This document shows positions 59,392-64,000 of a stretch of DNA of 64,000 nucleotides, in pieces. The notes below the pieces were generated by a model that worked only from the letters and a program-made list of their open reading frames with translations, was not told where the DNA came from and did not search any database. Position 1 is the stretch's first letter; each line of letters begins with the position of its first letter. This stretch comes from Rudanella sp031411995 (lineage in GTDB: Bacteria; Bacteroidota; Bacteroidia; Cytophagales; Spirosomataceae). A program made the translations under genes and the position numbers. The stretch covers positions 19,033 through 83,032 of the forward strand of contig JANOCD010000050.1 in NCBI GenBank assembly GCA_031411995.1, given 5' to 3'.

Positions 59392-59571
59392 TTAGGTATA
59401 GCGAACTATGATTCGTTTATTCTTACGGATGCGGGCACTCAAATCGTAGCGATATAACTGTTTATTGGCTTCAAAAGAGGTAGCCTGGGAATCCCATAAT
59501 ATCCCAAACGCGACCGATTCATAAAGTGACTGCAATTTTTTTTGGTCATATAGCTTGCCCCACAAGGCGAG
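59392..59571 (-). pseudogene. Orphan coding tail of a lost gene
   Basis: A minus-strand frame of 59 codons, closed upstream by TAA (59572-59574) and with no start, reads LALWGKLYDQKKLQSLYESV, AFGILWDSQATSFEANKQLY and RYDLSARIRKNKRIIVRYT before its TAA at 59392-59394. Composition and the basic end look protein-coding, like the C-terminus of a longer protein. I do not recognise the family. The rest of the gap on both sides (59287-59391 and 59575-59632) shows nothing. Confidence 0.35.
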
Positions 59572-59632
59572 TTATCTATAATTGTCCTGTGAACGTAGAC
59601 CGGCTGTAAATATAGGCTGGAATACCTGATTG

Positions 59633-59667
59633 AACCTTAATATGCTGAAATTAAGCATATTAAGGTT
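59633..59667. repeat. 14-bp inverted repeat at the left edge of the islet
   Basis: AACCTTAATATGCT (59633-59646) pairs exactly with 59654-59667, loop seven bases. It stands just before the first degenerate repeat units and could mark an end of the inserted segment or be a terminator. Confidence 0.7.
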
Positions 59668-59741
59668 TAATGGACTTGCGTACAATAACTTGTTGGGTGG
59701 CCCGTGCAGGCATTCGGCTTGGGCGTTTTTCGTCGCTCGGC

Positions 59742-59945
59742 TGACAGGTTGCACGGCTCAGCAGCCGTCGGGCAGTCTGTCAGGTGGATTCGGCTTACAA
59801 GTCGTACGCCTGAGTGAGTGGAGTTGAGGGCTTTAAAATCTGGCTCTGCGCTGACAAAGGTTACGCCCCTGGGAGGGTAGTTTAGGCTTGCAGGCGGGCT
59901 GTGTGTGACACAGGGTATGCTCCTGACAGGAAGTTTAAATGCCAT
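59742..59945. repeat. Left degenerate array with 54-56-bp period
   Basis: Four units begin with a YGACA-like word at 59742 (TGACA), 59796 (TACAA), 59852 (TGACA) and 59906 (TGACA), spacing 54, 56, 54. After each follows a loosely kept core like TACGCCCCTGGGAGGGTAGT, and before each a GGCTYTG-type word. A weaker possible unit starts at 59681. Since the spacing is not a multiple of three the array is non-coding. It ends about 90 bp before the lipoprotein gene. The same unit type recurs on the other side of that gene. Confidence 0.65.
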
Positions 59946-60037
59946 TTTTTGGTTATGAGCAACATGAAAACTTTTGACAGTCTACGCCTGTTTAGTTCTA
60001 ATCAATTGATAATCACTTATCAATAAATATACTTGTT

Positions 60038-61003
60038 ATGAAAAACAGAACGTTGCTTTTCTCCTGCTTCATTCTGTTGGCAGCTTGTCAGTCTAATACG
60101 ACTATGCCAACAACGGTTACTCCATCCATAGTAACCTCAACCCTATCGAATACGCAATCTATGACGGACAACGATTCGTTTGGATTTTCAGGACTGCCAT
60201 TGGACTACGATTTCTTTAGCGCATTCCCATCCGTTTTTCCTGAATCTGCTCAGTATAGAGTGTCAACAATTGAGGTTGAAGCACTTGACGGTGATAAGGG
60301 TGTCGTTCGGGCCTATTTTCGGTATAATTCACAAGGCCAGTTAGCCAACAAGGAATATTATGACAATCGGTACAGGCTTCGTATGTGGAAGCATTTGTTC
60401 ACCTTTGACCAGCAAAATCGGCTGATTATAGAAGAATCAGAATCACCGACATCACGGCCCACTGATGAATACACGCCTGTTCAAATTACTTATTCATACA
60501 CGGGGGAACAGCTTACCAAGATCACTCGCAAAACGGCGGTAGCCGGTGCTCCTCTCCGAATAAACTACATAGCTACATTTCAGTATCTGGGAAACAAATT
60601 GGCTGCTGTTACCTACCTCAATTACTTCAATACAACGGCAGTAGCTAATCTATCCGTGCCAGTTGATTCCGTTCGGCGTTCTTATCGTTATGGAATCAAT
60701 AGCCAACAGATAACGGCCACTGATTCAGTATGGTACATAGCCTGTTATCCAGGAATGCCTTGCGGAAACAAATTGCAGGGCGTGGCTACTTATCAGACTG
60801 CTCACAACAGCAAAAACGATTTGGAGTCTGCGACGTTGACAGATCGTGCCAATTCGAATGCTTCGTTGGTGCTCTATCCCTCACACTACCAGCTTAATCC
60901 GGTAACTTATCAAAATACCTACGATGGTCCTGATGGTTTACTGGGAAGCATCACCAACACCACGCAAAAGATTATTTATCGCTTTAGCTACGAGAATAAA
61001 TAG
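60038..61003 (+). CDS. Lipoprotein of unknown function
   Basis: 321 residues. A lipoprotein signal (LLFSCFILLAACQSN, Cys16) is followed by a Thr/Ser-rich linker and a run of beta-hairpin motifs similar to YD/RHS-like repeats: AYFRYNSQGQLANKEYYDNR, LFTFDQQNRLIIEESESP, TYSYTGEQLTKITRKTAV, FQYLGNKLAAVTYLNYF and YQNTYDGPDGLLGSI. Bacteroidota lipoproteins of this kind are common and have unknown roles. Codon use looks more AT-rich than its neighbours, and the gene sits alone between two degenerate repeat arrays next to a transposase relic, which suggests acquisition by transfer. Confidence 0.85.
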   Translation: MKNRTLLFSCFILLAACQSNTTMPTTVTPSIVTSTLSNTQSMTDNDSFGFSGLPLDYDFFSAFPSVFPESAQYRVSTIEVEALDGDKGVVRAYFRYNSQGQLANKEYYDNRYRLRMWKHLFTFDQQNRLIIEESESPTSRPTDEYTPVQITYSYTGEQLTKITRKTAVAGAPLRINYIATFQYLGNKLAAVTYLNYFNTTAVANLSVPVDSVRRSYRYGINSQQITATDSVWYIACYPGMPCGNKLQGVATYQTAHNSKNDLESATLTDRANSNASLVLYPSHYQLNPVTYQNTYDGPDGLLGSITNTTQKIIYRFSYENK

Positions 61004-61035
61004 GTAATTTTCGCTCCGCGTGGGTTGGCTTCCGG

Positions 61036-61370
61036 CGACAGGAGGCTCGCCCCCAAAGGAAGGCTTTTCAGCCCAACGCCCGCAGGGGTGTAAAGGCTCG
61101 CTTCGCCCACCATCAAGACCCGTTGGCGTTGGGTGACCCGTTCAAGCCATTCAAAATTCCAGCTTCCGGGCGACAGAGGAGCCGCCCCGACAGGGAGGTT
61201 TGAAACTCTCATTTCCAACTTTCGTGCGACAACATGAACGCCCCGTTAGGTAGGTTTTAGCTCGTTAGTCTGGTTCCGTTTGACAAGCCGCACTTGAGGG
61301 TTAGTCGGCCTGAAGCTTCAAAAACGGTCTTTCCTGCGACAGGGTGAATGTTCCGATAAACCTGACCTAA
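61036..61370. repeat. Right degenerate array with 54-56-bp period
   Basis: Units begin at 61171 (CGACA), 61227 (CGACA), 61281 (TGACA) and 61337 (CGACA), spacing 56, 54, 56. A further unit starts at 61036 but is 135 bp from the next, with an altered copy of the core at about 61075. The best-preserved units share the order TTCGTG, CGACA, about six bases, CGCCCCG, then AGGKAGGTTT. Similarity to the left array is clear (same phase words, same spacing). Non-coding: the spacing would break any frame, and an open frame at 60988-61218 on the minus strand is a by-product. Confidence 0.7.
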
Positions 61371-61430
61371 TTCCGAAAAAATAGGCTGCTGCTCACCTTC
61401 AATCGGTATAGTTGCATATACCTATCATTT

Positions 61431-61646
61431 TTATGCCCGATTCCATAGTAGACCCTGATACCCTAAATCAACCCCTATGGCCTCATCTTTAACCCACAAC
61501 TGCTCAGACGAAAATTCGGCCTTTAACTGCGTATAATCATGCGATTTGCCCACCCAACATTTGCTCACGAAATAAATATAAGGATCAGAACTATCGCCTA
61601 TAATCGCCGTTCTACTATTTAATCCAAAAAGCCAACTCAGCCCGCA
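61431..61646 (-). pseudogene. Relic of a DDE transposase C-terminus
   Basis: A 71-codon frame, closed by TGA upstream (61647-61649) and ending in TAA (61431-61433), reads TAIIGDSSDPYIYFVSKCWV, GKSHDYTQLKAEFSSEQLW and VKDEAIGVDLGYQGLLWNRA. The pattern SHDYTQLK followed about 25 residues later by VDLGYQG matches the DDE_Tnp_4/IS5-like transposase segment containing the second Asp. No start, no N-terminal half and no terminal inverted repeats were found. The remaining sequence to 61812 is AT-rich and holds no gene. Confidence 0.55.
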
Positions 61647-61812
61647 TCATTGCAAGGGTGAATATACGAAAAAGTATAAACAAATACAAATTATGGTCAC
61701 AAAATAATTTTTAAGCTTTTCCAAGTAGGCGTTAAAACTCCCACCGATAATTCAAAATAGGCAGCAGGTCATCTCAACAAAACCTGTCAGATCACGACAG
61801 TTTTTCAGTGTC

Positions 61813-62940
61813 CTACCCCGCTTCGGCAGCGGCTCGAAGGGCCAAGAAGGCTTCTTTCAGCGGTTGACCTACGGATGAGTTCGGCTCAGTTAACACCAAT
61901 ACCTGATAGGCGTTCAAAAACTCGGTGCGGCTGCGGTGGAAGAAATGCAGGAAGTGTCGCAGAAATCCGAGGCAATCCAAAATGATAAATTCTACGCCCA
62001 CCTCGTCGTACAGCTCGTGGGCGTACTCCTGCACGAGCGGGTCAATGGCTTCGGTGGTGATGAAGACGTAATTATCCAGCGAATTGCCCAACTGCGTAAT
62101 TTTTTGAAGGGCCACCGAAATATCATGCCGGGTCACTTTCTTATCCTTCATCTCGTAGCAAGTCACGATGTTTTCATCGTTGGCCAACGTCACCTCCACA
62201 TCACCAAATGCCCCCGTTTGGCTGTCGGCGGCATTGTGGGAATGCAGTGGCCGGTTCATTTCCCCAATCAGGCTACCAACCGCTTTGTAGGCTGCGGCTA
62301 CGATCAAAGTTGGCAACCGGCTCGCGTTAGCACAATCTAAGTGCTGGCGAATCAGCGTAACAATCTGCTCCGAGGAGAGCGGTTGAGCGTCCCGGCTGGT
62401 TTTGAGGGCAGCAATAAGTTCGTTGATTCGTCGCTCGTTGGTGGCCCGGAAGAGAATAAGCTGCCGGAAGATTTCTTGCAGCAATTGCTCCGGCTCAAGG
62501 ACACGGCGGTACACCAAATCCAGCAAATCGAGGGCGTTTTGATACAAATGCGGTGGCCGACCAACCAAATTCAGATCGGGAGTCATGGTCGCATTCCGGT
62601 TGCGAAATGCCGGGGTTAAATAGGCCGTTGTTGGGTTCGTTGGCAGGTTATATTTGGTTATCAGTGCCTGCACCGGATGCTCATCGTAATGCCGCCCCGA
62701 AAAAGCGTCGCCACCGCCAATTTTTGTGTACGGCTTACGCACATCAACCGCCGGGTTATCCATTTTGGCCACCAAACACGACATCAAAAACCGAATTACG
62801 CCCCGATTTCTGATGTTATGGCAAATCTCCTCCACTTTGGCTAAGGCCACCGCATCGGTCAAAATCGGGACAGCGGCATCAACCGTTTCTGCAACCTGTT
62901 CGTATAATTCGGAAAGGCGAACGACTAAAGTGTCTGACAT
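61813..62940 (-). CDS. Type II restriction endonuclease (resembles the SacI family)
   Basis: 375 residues. A PD-(D/E)XK-type core is visible: Asp247 in TGAFGDVEVTL and the E-x-K of CYEMKDKKVTRHD (263-265), with ALQKITQLGNSLDNYVFITT after it. Other blocks, KYNLPTNPTTAYLTPAFRNR and GFLRHFLHFFHRSRTEF, match what I remember of the RE_SacI family; I cannot confirm this without a search. SacI itself cuts GAGCTC, but the site here is not known. Its ATG shares a base with the methylase stop (TAATG), so it is translated only after the protecting methylase. Confidence 0.75.
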   Translation of the reverse strand: MSDTLVVRLSELYEQVAETVDAAVPILTDAVALAKVEEICHNIRNRGVIRFLMSCLVAKMDNPAVDVRKPYTKIGGGDAFSGRHYDEHPVQALITKYNLPTNPTTAYLTPAFRNRNATMTPDLNLVGRPPHLYQNALDLLDLVYRRVLEPEQLLQEIFRQLILFRATNERRINELIAALKTSRDAQPLSSEQIVTLIRQHLDCANASRLPTLIVAAAYKAVGSLIGEMNRPLHSHNAADSQTGAFGDVEVTLANDENIVTCYEMKDKKVTRHDISVALQKITQLGNSLDNYVFITTEAIDPLVQEYAHELYDEVGVEFIILDCLGFLRHFLHFFHRSRTEFLNAYQVLVLTEPNSSVGQPLKEAFLALRAAAEAG

Positions 62941-63854
62941 TAAAAGAGTTGCGGTTGGGCTTTACCGTTTTTCGTTTTGTAATTTTCCCGTGGGTCGTAG
63001 TTCAGCCAAACCACCTCCTGCCGGGTGTCTTTGGTAGAATGAATGGTTTTCTCCGCGCTCACGTGTTTATGCCATTTGGGAGCCGGAAACAGGTCATTCA
63101 TCAGGGCACAGTCGTAATTGGAAATGGCCACTTTCCCGGCTACCCGGTTCAAGACGAGGGCCAACTGCTCATGGTCGGCGTTGGTCATTTCGTGGCCATA
63201 TGCCTTGCTGTCGCCCCTTGTTTCGTGGATATAGGGCGGGTCGCAATAAAACAGGGTGGTTGGGCTGTCATAGAGGTTGATCACGTCGATGGCAGGCCGG
63301 TTCTCAATCTGAACCCGTAGCAGCCGTTCGGCAATAGCGTCTAATTTGTCGATGCCGCCTAACCAGCGGCTTACAACGCCACTCATACCGGCCCGGCTTG
63401 TGTCTTTGCAGTTGGCCCAACGGCCCACGGTGGCGGTTTGAGCCAGGCCAGTACGCACTTGCCGCGCCCTGACATAGAACCGCCTTGCCCGCTCCAAAGG
63501 CGTTAAATCGGGGGTTATTTCGCAGGCTATGGCAAATTCCTCCCGCGAAAACGGGGTCAACGAAAGGGCTTCGATCATGGTTTCCTTTTGCTCCCGAAGC
63601 ACCCGGAAGAAATTGACCACTTCGCCATCTAAATCGTTGTAAGTCTCTATGGGAGAGGGATTTCTATTGAGCAAAACAGCCCCAGAACCCGCAAAGGGTT
63701 CGCAATAATGATGGCAATCGGGTAGCAAAGGCAGCAACCAGTCGAGGTGCGAAAACTTGCCACCATACCAACCGAAAGCAATTAATTTTTTACCCCGCAA
63801 CGTATTAATTGCGGGTGGCCCTCCCTGCCTTTTTTTGGGAACTGCTACTTCCAT
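62940..63854 (-). CDS. DNA adenine methylase, D12 class
   Basis: 304 residues. Dam-like order: the AdoMet motif opening FGWYGGKFSHLDWLLPLLPD, motif I EPFAGSGAVLLNRN (residues 52-65), an acidic NDLDGEVVNFFR, the catalytic DPPY (205-208, in FYCDPPYIHET) and GKVAISNYDC. It methylates adenine N6 at the site of the coupled nuclease. The operon order is methylase first, nuclease second, overlap TAATG. Upstream, 63855-64000 shows no gene except a 23-codon frame of doubtful value at the window edge. Confidence 0.92.
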   Translation of the reverse strand: MEVAVPKKRQGGPPAINTLRGKKLIAFGWYGGKFSHLDWLLPLLPDCHHYCEPFAGSGAVLLNRNPSPIETYNDLDGEVVNFFRVLREQKETMIEALSLTPFSREEFAIACEITPDLTPLERARRFYVRARQVRTGLAQTATVGRWANCKDTSRAGMSGVVSRWLGGIDKLDAIAERLLRVQIENRPAIDVINLYDSPTTLFYCDPPYIHETRGDSKAYGHEMTNADHEQLALVLNRVAGKVAISNYDCALMNDLFPAPKWHKHVSAEKTIHSTKDTRQEVVWLNYDPRENYKTKNGKAQPQLF

Positions 63855-64000
63855 TCGTGGACTTTCTCTAAAATTGTGAATAGCAATATTACCACTTCTT
63901 GAAGAGAATTAATGGCCTGGAGTGTTAAAAAGGTGCAGGGCGAGTTTGCGATTAATCCGCAAATCCGGCTGAATTGCTGACGCATAGGCCTTCGACTCCG

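Noticed and set aside
60988..61218. 76-codon minus-strand gene
   Set aside because: It runs through the degenerate repeat units, whose spacing is not a multiple of three, and into the end of the lipoprotein gene.
59681..61370. CRISPR array
   Set aside because: Periodicity of 54-56 bp fits, but the repeated parts are strongly diverged, there is no constant repeat and unique spacer pattern, and no cas genes are present.
59681..61370. Integron attC sites flanking a cassette
   Set aside because: Unit length is in range, but no RYYYAAC/GTTRRRY core pairs or imperfect palindrome were found, and no integrase is present.

Overview
The window looks like a chromosomal segment of a Bacteroidota bacterium, most likely class Cytophagia and close to Spirosoma and its relatives. 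The grounds are: a type IX secretion (T9SS) component gene (porD), cargo proteins with both T9SS sorting-domain types, HTH-less Reg_prop sensor kinases, LytTR/LytS pairs, a GAFTDA-type sigma-54 activator, TAnnTTTG promoter elements instead of classical -10 boxes, and almost no Shine-Dalgarno sequences. The genus is an inference from gene content, not from a database search.

Layout. 1-3.2 kb: end of an NtrC/NtrY-like two-component operon plus a small membrane protein, closed by a terminator. 3.2-8.5 kb: AT-rich gap, AraC-type regulator, a type-B T9SS cargo protein and a PL8-family polysaccharide lyase. 8.5-11.2 kb: a patch of gene decay (fasciclin-domain relic, T9SS-domain relic, a short orphan coding tail) around a formate/nitrite-type channel and an ArsR-type regulator. 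11.2-14.4 kb: DUF427 protein, a secreted protein of the family usually labelled asparagine synthetase B, and a cytochrome c / SCO / lipoprotein operon. 14.5-20 kb: recN, porD, coaBC, rpoZ, bamD, all leftward. 20-34.8 kb: envelope and housekeeping genes (OstA-like protein, tilS, prolyl oligopeptidase, Reg_prop sensor kinase, Nudix, ruvX, def, nitrilase, gatC, plsC, purH). 34.8-40.8 kb: flippase, ABC exporter, cytochrome-fused sugar dehydrogenase and inositol oxygenase, ending in a strong terminator. 40.8-52.3 kb: PKD-like secreted protein, LytTR regulator with a pentapeptide-repeat histidine kinase, MscS channel, esterase, SRPBCC protein, aminotransferase, TonB-type protein, a broken membrane protein, penicillin acylase and a GNAT protein. 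52.3-57.2 kb: a three-gene rhamnogalacturonan operon (GH106, GH105, CE12-type esterase). 57.4-64 kb: DUF3857/transglutaminase protein, then a 2.5-kb accessory islet (orphan coding tail, degenerate 54-56-bp repeat arrays on both sides of a lipoprotein gene, transposase relic) and a type II restriction-modification pair.

How the genes work together. PorD and BamD serve outer-membrane assembly and T9SS secretion, which in turn exports the sorting-domain proteins seen here. PL8, GH106, GH105 and the esterase degrade acidic polysaccharides; inositol oxygenase and the cytochrome-linked dehydrogenase use the resulting or similar polyols and sugars.

The most unusual signals are non-coding. At least nine intergenic sites between 14 and 43 kb carry locus-specific inverted repeats, many of them built from 7-bp words present in both orientations and several running into stop codons. 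The 60-kb lipoprotein gene is bracketed by degenerate repeats whose spacing alternates 54, 56, 54 and 56, 54, 56 bp. No CRISPR array, prophage, intact insertion sequence, rRNA or tRNA gene was found.
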